Program-made: the position numbers and the translations under genes
Assembly: GCA_007120565.1 (NCBI GenBank)
Contig: SKNK01000215.1
Location: 1-6,614, forward strand
Origin: Nitriliruptoraceae bacterium
GTDB taxonomy: Bacteria > Actinomycetota > Nitriliruptoria > Nitriliruptorales > Nitriliruptoraceae
Reading direction: 5' to 3'
Length of the DNA: 6,614 bases
Shown: positions 1-6,614 of the stretch, in pieces
Layout of the letters: each line of letters opens with the position of its first letter
Numbering within the stretch: the stretch's first letter is position 1
Notes under the pieces: generated by a model
Databases searched by the model: none
Told to the model about the DNA's origin: nothing
What the model saw: the letters and a program-made list of their open reading frames with translations, nothing else

Positions 1-600
1 CAGGATGACCCCGGTGTCGCGGGCCCAGCCCGCGAGGTCCTCGATCTGATGGTCGTTGACCCCACGCTGGATCACGGCGTTGATCTTGACCGGCGTGAGC
101 CCGGCAGCGAGCGCCGCATCCACGCCCTCGAGCACCGCCGCCACCGACAGCGGGGTGTCCGCGGTCTGCCGGAAGGTCTCGTCATCCAGGGCATCCAAGC
201 TGATCGTCACCCGGCGGAGCCCCGCAGCCTTGAGCGCCTCGGCGTAGCGCGGCAACAGGATCCCGTTGGTCGTCAAGGCGATGTCGTCGACCCCCGGAAG
301 GGGCGAGAGCATCGCGATCAGGTCGGGCACATCGGTGCGAAGCAGCGGCTCGCCGCCGGTGAGTCGCAGCTTGTTGACCCCCAAGCTCACGAACGCGGTC
401 AACACCCGCGTGAGCTCCTCGAAGCTCAACAGTTCGTGCCGGGGCAGGAACGCGTGGTCGGGACCGAACATCTCCCGTGGCATGCAGTAGGTGCAGCGCA
501 GGTTGCAGCGATCGGTCAACGACACACGCAGGTCCTCGACCGGCCTACCGAGCCGGTCGATCACGGGGAGCGCCTCGGCTCCCATACCCGTCGAGGTCAT
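1..600 (-). CDS. moaA: GTP 3',8-cyclase MoaA (C-terminus beyond the left edge)
   Basis: This radical SAM enzyme converts GTP to 3',8-cyclo-GTP, the first committed step of molybdenum cofactor synthesis in the cytoplasm. The frame is open from the ATG at 600 to the window edge, giving 200 residues; the family is usually about 330-360, so the part carrying the second iron-sulfur cluster is missing from view. Visible motifs are the SAM-cluster cysteines CxxxCxxC (C32, C36, C39, within DRCNLRCTYCMP), the SAM-binding LTGGEPLLR (80-88), TTNG (110-113), SLDAL (134-138) and KINAVIQRGVND (172-183), all in the family's order and spacing. No Shine-Dalgarno precedes the ATG at 600, but a TACCGT box sits six bases upstream, which suggests leaderless translation. 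A second in-frame ATG lies at codon 6. It diverges from the moaD-moaE fusion, its pathway partner. Identity is very secure; only the start is open to doubt. Confidence 0.96.
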   Translation of the reverse strand, partial: MTSTGMGAEALPVIDRLGRPVEDLRVSLTDRCNLRCTYCMPREMFGPDHAFLPRHELLSFEELTRVLTAFVSLGVNKLRLTGGEPLLRTDVPDLIAMLSPLPGVDDIALTTNGILLPRYAEALKAAGLRRVTISLDALDDETFRQTADTPLSVAAVLEGVDAALAAGLTPVKINAVIQRGVNDHQIEDLAGWARDTGVIL

Positions 601-606
601 GGGGCA

Positions 607-612
607 ACGGTA
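607..612 (-). promoter_or_regulatory. Candidate -10 box for leaderless moaA
   Basis: On the minus strand TACCGT fits the actinobacterial -10 pattern TANNNT. It ends six bases before the moaA ATG, which would put transcription start on or next to the A of the start codon. No ribosome binding site and no clear -35 box are seen. This spacing is the usual one for leaderless actinobacterial genes. It is an inference from a short motif. Confidence 0.4.
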
Positions 613-633
613 CCCGGCAAGGCGACAGCGCAG

Positions 634-639
634 TAGCCT
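634..639 (+). promoter_or_regulatory. Candidate -10 box for the moaD-moaE fusion
   Basis: TAGCCT on the plus strand fits TANNNT and lies about 47 bases before the GTG start, leaving a leader of about 40 bases that contains the ribosome binding site. No good -35 box is seen at 16-18 bases. The gap of 86 bp between the two divergent genes must hold both promoters, so this box and the one at 607-612 are the best candidates. The same octamer AGTAGCCT recurs upstream of purD. Confidence 0.25.
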
Positions 640-675
640 CGACGCTGGTTGCAGCGCGGCCCTCATCGGTGATCC

Positions 676-680
676 GGAGG
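676..680 (+). promoter_or_regulatory. Ribosome binding site deciding the moaD-moaE start
   Basis: GGAGG is followed by a six-base spacer and GTG at 687. The frame is open further upstream to an ATG at 477, but that would add 70 residues with no MoaD similarity and overlap moaA. The site therefore fixes the start at 687. Confidence 0.8.
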
Positions 681-686
681 CTCTCA

Positions 687-1460
687 GTGCAGGTCGAGGT
701 GCGGTTGTTCGGCGGCCTCACGGAACGCACCGGTGGCAACCGCATCGAGGTAGCGCTCACCGAACCCGCGACCGTCACCGACCTCCGGCTGGCGCTTGCG
801 GAGCAGCATCCCTCCCTCGGCCCGTTGCTACACCGGGTGAAGGTGGCGGTCGACCTCGAGGTCGCCGACGACGAGGTGGCGGTAACCCCGGACAGCGAAC
901 TCGCGTTGCTCCCGCCGGTTGCCGGGGGCGCCGATGACGACCCGGGCGAACCGGCGGGCACCGAGGGCGCAGCAACCGGACCCATCCAGCCTCCAGCCAC
1001 CCGCGCCCGGATCGTGACCGGCATCAGCTCTCCCCCGCTGGACGTCGCCGGCGCGTTGGGCACGATCGCCGGCCCCGAGATCGGCGGAACCGCCATCTTC
1101 CTCGGGACGGTCCGCGACCATGCGCCGGATCTCGACGGGGTGATCGGGCTGGACTACTCGACCTACCCGGAGATGGCCGAGAAGGTCCTCGCGCAGATCG
1201 CCGCCGAGATCGAGCGCGACCACCTCGACGTCACCGGCATCGCCCTGCTCCACGCCGTCGGCGAACTGGACGTGCAGGACCACACGATCCTGATCGCCTG
1301 CGCCGCCGCCCACCGCGGCCCGGCCTTCGATGCCTGCCGCGACGCTCTGGAGCGGGTCAAGGACCGAGTGCCGGTGTGGAAGCGGGAGCGCACCGCCGAC
1401 GGGGAGCATCGGTGGGTCGGACTTCACGGCACCGAACCGGCATCGCCGTCCGAGACCTGA
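687..1460 (+). CDS. Fused molybdopterin synthase, MoaD-MoaE (MoaX-like)
   Basis: This 257-residue protein joins both subunits of molybdopterin synthase, which transfers sulfur to cyclic pyranopterin monophosphate to make molybdopterin. Residues 1-81 are a MoaD ubiquitin-like fold: it opens VEVRLFGGLTERTG, has the KVAVDLEVADD segment, and reaches LLPPVAGG with the Gly-Gly at 80-81. Residues 82 to about 105 are an Asp/Gly/Pro/Ala/Thr-rich linker. Residues 106-257 are MoaE: IFLGTVRD (137-144), LDYSTYPEMA (155-164), HAVGELDVQD (189-198), AAAHRGPAFDAC (206-217) and VKDRVPVWKRE (224-234). The expected catalytic lysines match K225 and K232. In separate MoaD proteins Gly-Gly is the free C-terminus that is adenylated and thiocarboxylated, so here it must be released by cleavage or work in another way. 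M. tuberculosis MoaX is a known fusion that needs cleavage. The start is GTG with a strong Shine-Dalgarno. It diverges from moaA. Confidence 0.94.
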   Translation: MQVEVRLFGGLTERTGGNRIEVALTEPATVTDLRLALAEQHPSLGPLLHRVKVAVDLEVADDEVAVTPDSELALLPPVAGGADDDPGEPAGTEGAATGPIQPPATRARIVTGISSPPLDVAGALGTIAGPEIGGTAIFLGTVRDHAPDLDGVIGLDYSTYPEMAEKVLAQIAAEIERDHLDVTGIALLHAVGELDVQDHTILIACAAAHRGPAFDACRDALERVKDRVPVWKRERTADGEHRWVGLHGTEPASPSET

Positions 1461-1465
1461 CGGGG

Positions 1466-1496
1466 CAGCACCGAGCTGGCTAGCTCAGCGGGGCTG
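1466..1496. terminator. Candidate two-way terminator hairpin between convergent genes
   Basis: The gap between the moaD-moaE stop and the purE stop is 24 bp. A hairpin spans it: CAGCACC (1466-1472) pairs with GGGGCTG (1490-1496) with one A-G mismatch, then GAGCT (1473-1477) pairs with AGCTC (1482-1486) around a GGCT loop, with a three-base bulge at 1487-1489. It overlaps the last codons of purE. There is no T-tract on either side, which is common for hairpin terminators in high-GC bacteria but lowers certainty. Confidence 0.4.
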
Positions 1497-2000
1497 GAAG
1501 CCGAACCCGCCGGTCTCGCCGTCGGCAGCGATCTCACGGTGCTCCATGCCTTGCTCGGCTTGCTCCGCTCGGAACTCTGCGAGCCGTTCGGCGAGTTCCG
1601 CATCGCTCAACGCCAGGATCTGCGCGGCCAGGATCGCGGCGTTCTTGGCTCCGTCGATCGCGACGGTGGCGACCGGCACGCCCGGTGGCATCTGGACGAT
1701 GGAGTACAGCGCGTCCGCACCACCGAGGTGGGTCGACAGCAGCGGCACACCGATCACCGGCAGTGCCGTGTGCGCCGCAACGACGCCGGGCAGGGCGGCG
1801 GCACGGCCCGCCCCCGCGATCAGGACCCGGTAGCCCGCATCCTGCGCACCCGACGCCCACTCGGACACCTTGGCGGGGTTGCGGTGTGCGGACATCACGT
1901 CCAGCGTGTGGGCGATGCCGAGGTCCTCCAGCTGCGCAGAGGCCTTCTCCATCACCGGCAGGTCCGTCTTGGACCCCATCACGATGCCGACCTGGCTCAC
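1485..2000 (-). CDS. purE: 5-(carboxyamino)imidazole ribonucleotide mutase PurE
   Basis: PurE acts in de novo purine synthesis, forming 4-carboxy-AIR from N5-carboxy-AIR, the product of PurK. The 171-residue length matches single-domain bacterial PurE. Landmarks are VGIVMGSKTDLPVM (4-17, phosphate binding), the catalytic SAHRNP (37-42, with H39), IAGAGRAAALPGVVAAHT (61-78), LPVIGVPL (80-87) and LYSIVQMPPGVPVATVAI (98-115). The usual class I loop is GAGGAAHLPG; here it reads GAGRAAALPG, so a glycine has become arginine and the loop histidine alanine. The start is the GTG at 2000, with GAGGAG seven bases upstream; an in-frame ATG at 2135 would add 45 low-complexity residues and is rejected. purK, its usual partner, is not in the window. 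The gene lies 163 bp downstream of sensor kinase HK1 on the same strand and ends 24 bp from the convergent moaD-moaE gene. Confidence 0.95.
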   Translation of the reverse strand: MSQVGIVMGSKTDLPVMEKASAQLEDLGIAHTLDVMSAHRNPAKVSEWASGAQDAGYRVLIAGAGRAAALPGVVAAHTALPVIGVPLLSTHLGGADALYSIVQMPPGVPVATVAIDGAKNAAILAAQILALSDAELAERLAEFRAEQAEQGMEHREIAADGETGGFGFQPR

Positions 2001-2007
2001 GGGTTCG

Positions 2008-2013
2008 CTCCTC
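2008..2013 (-). promoter_or_regulatory. Ribosome binding site deciding the purE start
   Basis: On the minus strand GAGGAG is followed by seven bases and GTG at 2000. The first residues after this GTG (SQVGIVMGS) are exactly where PurE homologues begin, so this start is preferred over the ATG at 2135. Confidence 0.8.
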
Positions 2014-2043
2014 GTGTTCGCGGTGTTCGCTCTCGGAACCGCG

Positions 2044-2049
2044 ACGGTA
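2044..2049 (-). promoter_or_regulatory. Candidate -10 box for purE
   Basis: TACCGT on the minus strand fits TANNNT and would give a leader of roughly 35-40 bases carrying the ribosome binding site. It is the same hexamer as the candidate moaA -10 box. No -35 consensus is seen; the dyad at 2056-2072 occupies the spacer and -35 region instead. Confidence 0.25.
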
Positions 2050-2055
2050 GCCGTT

Positions 2056-2072
2056 GCGTCACGACGTGCCGC
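2056..2072. promoter_or_regulatory. 17-bp imperfect dyad, possible operator upstream of purE
   Basis: GCGTCACG (2056-2063) and CGTGCCGC (2065-2072) are complementary in reverse at seven of eight positions around a single central A. With no loop it is better suited to binding a dimeric protein than to forming an RNA hairpin. It lies just upstream of the candidate purE -10 box. I do not recognise the half-site as belonging to a known regulator. Confidence 0.3.
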
Positions 2073-2074
2073 AG

Positions 2075-2097
2075 CCGTGAGCTCGGCCCGCTCACGG
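2075..2097. terminator. Perfect 8-bp hairpin in the HK1-purE gap
   Basis: CCGTGAGC (2075-2082) and GCTCACGG (2090-2097) form a perfect stem around a seven-base loop. It lies 66 bases past the HK1 stop and about 75 bases before purE. It could end HK1 transcription or act in the purE leader if that RNA starts further upstream. No T-tract follows on the minus strand, so the terminator role is only a guess. Confidence 0.35.
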
Positions 2098-2163
2098 ATC
2101 CTCGAACAGCCACGGGATGGCCCGGTCCTGCACACAGCTCCGGTCGAGGGGGCGGGGGTCCGC

Positions 2164-3402
2164 TCACCGCGGACCGTCCTGCGGGACGCTGATCACCGCA
2201 ACGGCACCGCCACCACGACGATCCTCGATCCAGGCCTCGCCGCCATGGAGTCGGGCGAGCTGCTTCACCAGCGACAACCCGACACCGGTCCCTTTGCCGA
2301 CATCCGAGTCCCTGGCTCGGACGAAGGGCTCGAAGACCGCCTGTTTGACCTCGTCCGGGATCCCGGGACCATGATCAGCCACCCGGATCTGCACCCGCTC
2401 ACCGACGAGCTTCCCGACCACCTCCACGGGCCCACCATCCCCGCCGTAGCGGACGGCGTTGGTGATCAGGTTGGTGACGGCGAGCGCGAGCCGTCCCCGG
2501 TCGGCTCGCACCTCGATGGGGCCGGTGACGCGCACCTCGACGCGGCCGGCTCCGACCTCTGCCCGTTCGACCGCCAGGTCGAGGATCCGTTCGAGTGGCT
2601 GCTGCTGTAGATCGAGGGTGACCTGTCCGGCCGACAGCCGTGATACGCCTAGGAGCTCCTGCAGGGTCTCACCCATCCGCACGCTCCCGGCGGCCACCCG
2701 TTCCATGAGGTGTTTGCGGGCCTCGGGCGATAGGTGCTCGCCACGTTCGGCAACGGTCTGCGCCAGACCCTGCATAACGGTCATCGGTCGCGACAGTTCG
2801 TGGTTCACGGCGTTCAGCAGGGCGGTCTTCGCCTGGTCAGCTCGCTGGAGCTCCAGGAGCAGCCCCTCCCGCTCGATCACCGCCCGGCGGTTGGACTCAA
2901 CGAGGTCGCCGACGACCACGCCGGCGATCGACGCGACACCCCAGGTGATCGCCCAGATACCCAGCGCCTCCGACCTCGGTACCTGCACCAGCAGCACGAT
3001 GAGGTGCGGGGTGGCGGCGATGGCCAGCAGGTACGGCGCGACGCTCCTGAAGGCCACGAACGTCAGGCAGCTGATGTAGACGAACAGCACTCCGGCGACC
3101 CCAACACGGTCCGGACCGACCGTCAGCACGACGGCAGACAGGGCAGCCGACACCGCGATCCACATCACGAGGTAGAGCACGCGTGGTAGGGCCCGCTTGC
3201 GCCAGGCCAGTGCGACTACACCCACGACGAACCCGCTGGCCGCGTTGAGGTAGAGGCTCAGGTGCGAACCGTTGGGGAACGCACCCAGGAGCGTGGCCAG
3301 AGCCATGAACGCGGTGCCGCTCACGAAGTAGACGCCGAAGAGTGCGGTGAACCGGCCGGCCGACACGTCGGCGGCATCGATGAGTCGATCGGGGAGGTTC
3401 AC
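2164..3402 (-). CDS. Six-helix membrane sensor histidine kinase (HK1)
   Basis: This is a 412-residue membrane histidine kinase whose stimulus is unknown. Residues 15-165 are hydrophobic and form about six helices with very short loops, so sensing is probably within or at the membrane. A charged, probably coiled-coil linker (165-195, VESNRRAVIEREG onward) leads to the H-box NHELSRPM with phospho-acceptor H201. The ATPase domain has the N-box NLITNAVRYGG (311-321, key Asn N315), the G1 box DHGPGIP (343-349), the F-box FEPF (357-360) and the G2 box GKGTGVGLSL (369-378). Position +4 after the histidine is Arg, not the usual Thr/Asn. The GTG at 3402 is chosen because it aligns without gaps with the internal ATG of HK2; an upstream TTG at 3429 would overlap a candidate -10 box. 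It lies between purD and purE. No response regulator is adjacent in view. Kinase identity is secure; the signal and partner are not known. Confidence 0.9.
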   Translation of the reverse strand: MNLPDRLIDAADVSAGRFTALFGVYFVSGTAFMALATLLGAFPNGSHLSLYLNAASGFVVGVVALAWRKRALPRVLYLVMWIAVSAALSAVVLTVGPDRVGVAGVLFVYISCLTFVAFRSVAPYLLAIAATPHLIVLLVQVPRSEALGIWAITWGVASIAGVVVGDLVESNRRAVIEREGLLLELQRADQAKTALLNAVNHELSRPMTVMQGLAQTVAERGEHLSPEARKHLMERVAAGSVRMGETLQELLGVSRLSAGQVTLDLQQQPLERILDLAVERAEVGAGRVEVRVTGPIEVRADRGRLALAVTNLITNAVRYGGDGGPVEVVGKLVGERVQIRVADHGPGIPDEVKQAVFEPFVRARDSDVGKGTGVGLSLVKQLARLHGGEAWIEDRRGGGAVAVISVPQDGPR

Positions 3403-3427
3403 GGCACCCTGGCGGTCGGCACCCCAC

Positions 3428-3433
3428 AACCTA
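3428..3433 (-). promoter_or_regulatory. Candidate -10 box for HK1
   Basis: TAGGTT on the minus strand fits TANNNT and would start transcription near 3421, about 19 bases before the GTG at 3402. If real, it rules out the TTG at 3429 as a start. A CTGACG element upstream (3446-3451) is only 12 bases away, too close for a standard -35 box. Confidence 0.25.
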
Positions 3434-3540
3434 CGCTGCCGGGGTCGTCAGGTGGATCCGGCGAGCCTGCACGGTCCGCCACCTGGCCGGTCGATGCGTG
3501 GACTGCGGCGGTGCGATGTCCTCCATCCCGTCGGCCGGGG

Positions 3541-3569
3541 ACCGCCGCGAGCAAGCTGCGCTCGGCGGT
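3541..3569. terminator. Candidate hairpin terminator after purD
   Basis: Sixteen bases beyond the purD stop, ACCGC (3541-3545) plus CGAGC (3548-3552) pair with GCTCG (3560-3564) plus GCGGT (3565-3569). This makes a ten-pair stem with a two-base bulge and a seven-base loop. The position fits a purD terminator, but there is no T-tract. The rest of the 182-bp gap between purD and HK1 shows only the candidate HK1 -10 box. Confidence 0.35.
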
Positions 3570-3584
3570 GCGCAGCACCTGGGG

Positions 3585-4853
<1,269 letters not shown>

Positions 4854-4859
4854 TGCCGA

Positions 4860-4865
4860 CCTTCC
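4860..4865 (-). promoter_or_regulatory. Ribosome binding site deciding the purD start
   Basis: GGAAGG on the minus strand stands six bases before the GTG at 4853, and the protein then begins directly with the expected GKQILVVGGGG. This confirms GTG as the start codon. Confidence 0.75.
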
Positions 4866-4885
4866 ACCACGTGCCAGAGGGCGGC

Positions 4886-4891
4886 AGGCTA
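4886..4891 (-). promoter_or_regulatory. Candidate -10 box for purD
   Basis: TAGCCT on the minus strand fits TANNNT and would leave a leader of about 25-30 bases with the ribosome binding site. A TTCGGT lies 17 bases upstream but matches the -35 consensus poorly. The surrounding octamer AGTAGCCT is the same as at the candidate moaD-moaE promoter. If it is active, purD can be transcribed apart from HK2. Confidence 0.25.
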
Positions 4892-4975
4892 CTCGCCGTC
4901 CTGCTGGGACCGAACGGGTTCAGGGGCCGGCAGCGCTCGCTCGGCGGCACCATCGTCCATGTCGTCGCCGGGGCC

Positions 4976-6196
4976 TTACCGAGGGATACGGATCACGGCG
5001 ACGTTGCCGCCGCCCGGCCGGTCCTCCATCCATGTCTGACCACCGTGGAGCCGGACGAACTGCCGCACCAGCGACAACCCGATGCCGGATCCCTTGCCGA
5101 CGTCCGAGTCTCTCGCGCGCACGAAGGGTTCGAAGACCACGTCCTTCGCCTCGTCTGGGATGCCCGGACCACGGTCGATCACCCGTAGCTCCACCTGGTC
5201 ACCGAGCTCGTGGCCGGTGACCACGATCGGTTCGGAGCCGCCGTAACGGGCGGCGTTGACGACCAGGTTGGCCAGAGCATGGGCGAGCCGGCCCCGGTCG
5301 GCGCGGACGATGATCGAGGCGGGGATCGAGATCTCGATCCGTTCGGCGGCGACCTCCGCGCGGTCGAGCGCCAAGGTCACGATGTCCCGCAGGGGAAGGT
5401 CGTCCAGGTCCAACTGCACCTCCCCGGTCGAGAGCCTGGTCACTCCGACGAGTTCGTCCAGCGTGTCCCGCAGACGAGCGGACGCCGCGACCACACGCTC
5501 CATCAGCTCCTGCCGGGAGTCATCCGACAACTCCCTCCCGCGATCGGCGACCGTCTGAGCCAACCCCTCCAGACCGGACATCGGTCGGGACAGTTCGTGA
5601 TGGATCGCGCGGAGTAGGGCGGTCTTCGAGGAGTCGGCCTGCTGGAGCTGGGACAGCGCCTCATCACGTTCGTCGACGGCCCGACGGCTGGCTTCCACCA
5701 CCTCGCCAACGACCACACCGGCGATGATGGCTACTCCCCAGGTGATCGACCAGATCGCCCACCCCCCGTCGGATCGCAGGTGGAGGAGCACGGCCAGGTG
5801 CATGGCGGACGCGATCACGATCAGCAGCAGTGCATGGTCGCGGAAGGTCACGAAGGCGAAGGTTGTGACGTAGACGAAGAGGATGCCGGCGACCCCCAAC
5901 CGCGTTGGGCCAGCCCACAGGACGAGCAGGCAGATCGCCACCGCTCCAAGGACCACCAGGGCAACGTAGACACCACCCGGAAGGCGACGACGCCGAGCTG
6001 CCAGGAGGCTCCCTCCGGTGGCGACCGCGAGCACCGAGACGGTCACCAGCCCCGGGGTCCAGCCGTCGGGGAAGGCGCCGAGTAGCGTCGCCATCCCAGC
6101 GAAGGCTCCACCGGACGCCCAGTAGATCCCCAGAAGCGCTGTGAGACGCCCAGCCGAGACGTCGACGGGGTTGACCAACCGGTGCAGGACGTCCAT
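4976..6196 (-). CDS. Six-helix membrane sensor histidine kinase (HK2), paralogue of HK1
   Basis: This 406-residue kinase is collinear with HK1 from its first residue: MDVLHRLVNPVDVSAGR aligns with VNLPDRLIDAADVSAGR without gaps. About six hydrophobic segments fill residues 15-165, sharing the patterns TALxGxYxxSGxAF, ATLLGAFPxG, GVAGxLFVY and H133 with HK1. A charged linker (166-190) leads to the H-box HHELSRPM (phospho-acceptor H200), the N-box NLVVNAARYGG (key Asn N314), DRGPGIP (341-347), FEPF (355-358) and GKGSGIGLSL (368-377). Arg again replaces Thr/Asn at H+4. The stretch FEPFVRARDSDVGKG is identical in HK1. An in-frame ATG at 6250 would add 18 residues rich in Gly, Arg and Pro; it is a possible alternative, but HK1 has no counterpart. 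HK3 ends 89 bp upstream of the chosen start and purD starts 122 bp downstream. Membrane kinase identity is secure; the ligand and cognate regulator are unknown. Confidence 0.88.
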   Translation of the reverse strand: MDVLHRLVNPVDVSAGRLTALLGIYWASGGAFAGMATLLGAFPDGWTPGLVTVSVLAVATGGSLLAARRRRLPGGVYVALVVLGAVAICLLVLWAGPTRLGVAGILFVYVTTFAFVTFRDHALLLIVIASAMHLAVLLHLRSDGGWAIWSITWGVAIIAGVVVGEVVEASRRAVDERDEALSQLQQADSSKTALLRAIHHELSRPMSGLEGLAQTVADRGRELSDDSRQELMERVVAASARLRDTLDELVGVTRLSTGEVQLDLDDLPLRDIVTLALDRAEVAAERIEISIPASIIVRADRGRLAHALANLVVNAARYGGSEPIVVTGHELGDQVELRVIDRGPGIPDEAKDVVFEPFVRARDSDVGKGSGIGLSLVRQFVRLHGGQTWMEDRPGGGNVAVIRIPR

Positions 6197-6285
6197 AGGT
6201 AGTGGATCCCAGCCACGCCCCCGTGCGGGTCGGGTCGCCCCGCCGGACATCAGCCTATCGACGCGGAGGCGTCAGCTGCGGGCAC

Positions 6286-6614
6286 TCAACCGTCCTGGGA
6301 GGCAGGCTCGGCCGGGCCGGAGCCGATCGCTTGACGGGGGAAGCGCACAGCAGCGACGGTGCCGCCACCGACCGCATCCTCGATCCACGCCCGGCCACCA
6401 TGGAGCCGCAGGAACTCCGCGACCAACGAGAGGCCGATCCCGCTGCCGCGTTCCACGTGTTCCTCCCGGGCACGGATGAAGGGCTCGAAGACCTCCTGCT
6501 TGGCCTCATCGGGGACACCCGGACCGCGATCGGTGACACGCACCTCCACCTCATCGTCCTTAGCTTCCGCAACGACGGTGATCGGGCCATCGCCGCCGTA
6601 CCGGTGGGCGTTGG
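6286..6614 (-). CDS. Third sensor histidine kinase (HK3), C-terminal ATPase domain only
   Basis: The frame is open from the right edge of the window to the TGA at 6286, giving 108 visible residues of a histidine kinase ATPase domain. It begins in the N-box tail NAHRYGGDGP and continues through VEVRVTDRGPGVPDEAK (G1 box), VFEPFIRARE (F-box), RGSGIGLSLVAEF (G2 box) and LRLHGGRAWIEDAVGGG. The order and spacing are as in HK1 and HK2, so it is a paralogue, but the lid reads RAREEHVERGSG instead of RARDSDVGKGxG, and the tail is longer. The phosphoacceptor and any membrane part lie off the window. The GTG at 6549 is an internal valine codon, not a start. It ends 89 bp before the preferred HK2 start, or 35 bp before the longer one. 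Confidence 0.88.
   Translation of the reverse strand, partial: NAHRYGGDGPITVVAEAKDDEVEVRVTDRGPGVPDEAKQEVFEPFIRAREEHVERGSGIGLSLVAEFLRLHGGRAWIEDAVGGGTVAAVRFPRQAIGSGPAEPASQDG

Noticed and set aside
49..636. Long plus-strand open frame opposite moaA
   Set aside because: Its product is rich in Arg, Gly and His without any family motif, and the opposite strand encodes a clear MoaA. It is a typical high-GC antisense shadow.
477..686. Upstream extension of the moaD-moaE frame to the ATG at 477
   Set aside because: It overlaps moaA on the other strand and adds non-homologous sequence; GGAGG before the GTG at 687 sets the start.
2001..2135. N-terminal extension of PurE from the ATG at 2135
   Set aside because: The added 45 residues are Arg/Ala-rich and unrelated to PurE, and the GTG at 2000 has an ideal Shine-Dalgarno. 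The extension would also swallow both upstream dyads.
2355..2366. Perfect 12-bp palindrome CCGGGATCCCGG
   Set aside because: It encodes the conserved Gly-Pro-Gly-Ile-Pro-Asp of the HK1 G1 box. Codon choice in a GC-rich genome explains it without a regulatory role.
1539..2610. Plus-strand open frames opposite purE and HK1 (1539-2192, 1870-2610)
   Set aside because: They overlap well-supported minus-strand genes, show no recognisable domain or ribosome binding site, and have shadow-type composition.
6197..6250. Longer HK2 start at the ATG at 6250
   Set aside because: The 18 extra residues have no counterpart in HK1, whose start aligns exactly with the internal ATG at 6196. It is kept only as an alternative, as neither start has a strong ribosome binding site.

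Overview
The window is a very GC-rich, gene-dense stretch. Many GTG starts, TANNNT-type -10 candidates and one apparently leaderless gene suggest an actinobacterium; the exact lineage cannot be fixed from the sequence. It holds six protein genes, two of them cut by the window edges. I see no tRNA, rRNA, CRISPR array, transposase or other mobile element.

Left part (1-1460), molybdenum cofactor: the 5' two thirds of moaA (minus strand, cut by the left edge) diverges across an 86-bp gap from a single plus-strand gene that fuses MoaD (sulfur carrier, ends in Gly-Gly) to MoaE (large subunit of molybdopterin synthase). Together they cover the first step (GTP to the cyclic pterin pathway) and the sulfur-insertion step of the pathway. 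The fusion resembles MoaX of Mycobacterium tuberculosis, with the Gly-Gly buried inside the chain.

Right part (1485-6614), all minus strand: reading in the direction of transcription, the order is sensor kinase HK3 (5' part off the window), sensor kinase HK2, purD, sensor kinase HK1, purE. The three kinases are paralogues. The two complete ones have six predicted membrane helices with almost no extracytoplasmic domain, then a short coiled linker, a dimerisation/phosphoacceptor domain with the odd H-box HELSRP, and an ATPase domain. They alternate with two de novo purine synthesis genes, and no response regulator is visible. Gaps between these genes (89 to 182 bp) are longer than in a tight operon and contain candidate -10 boxes and hairpins, so several promoters are possible.

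The convergent junction between moaDE and purE is only 24 bp and carries a candidate two-way terminator hairpin. The most unusual features are the kinase-purine gene interleaving, the shared H-box change that removes the residue linked to phosphatase activity, the fused MoaD-MoaE with an internal Gly-Gly, an off-consensus active-site loop in PurE, and a pair of dyad symmetries upstream of purE.
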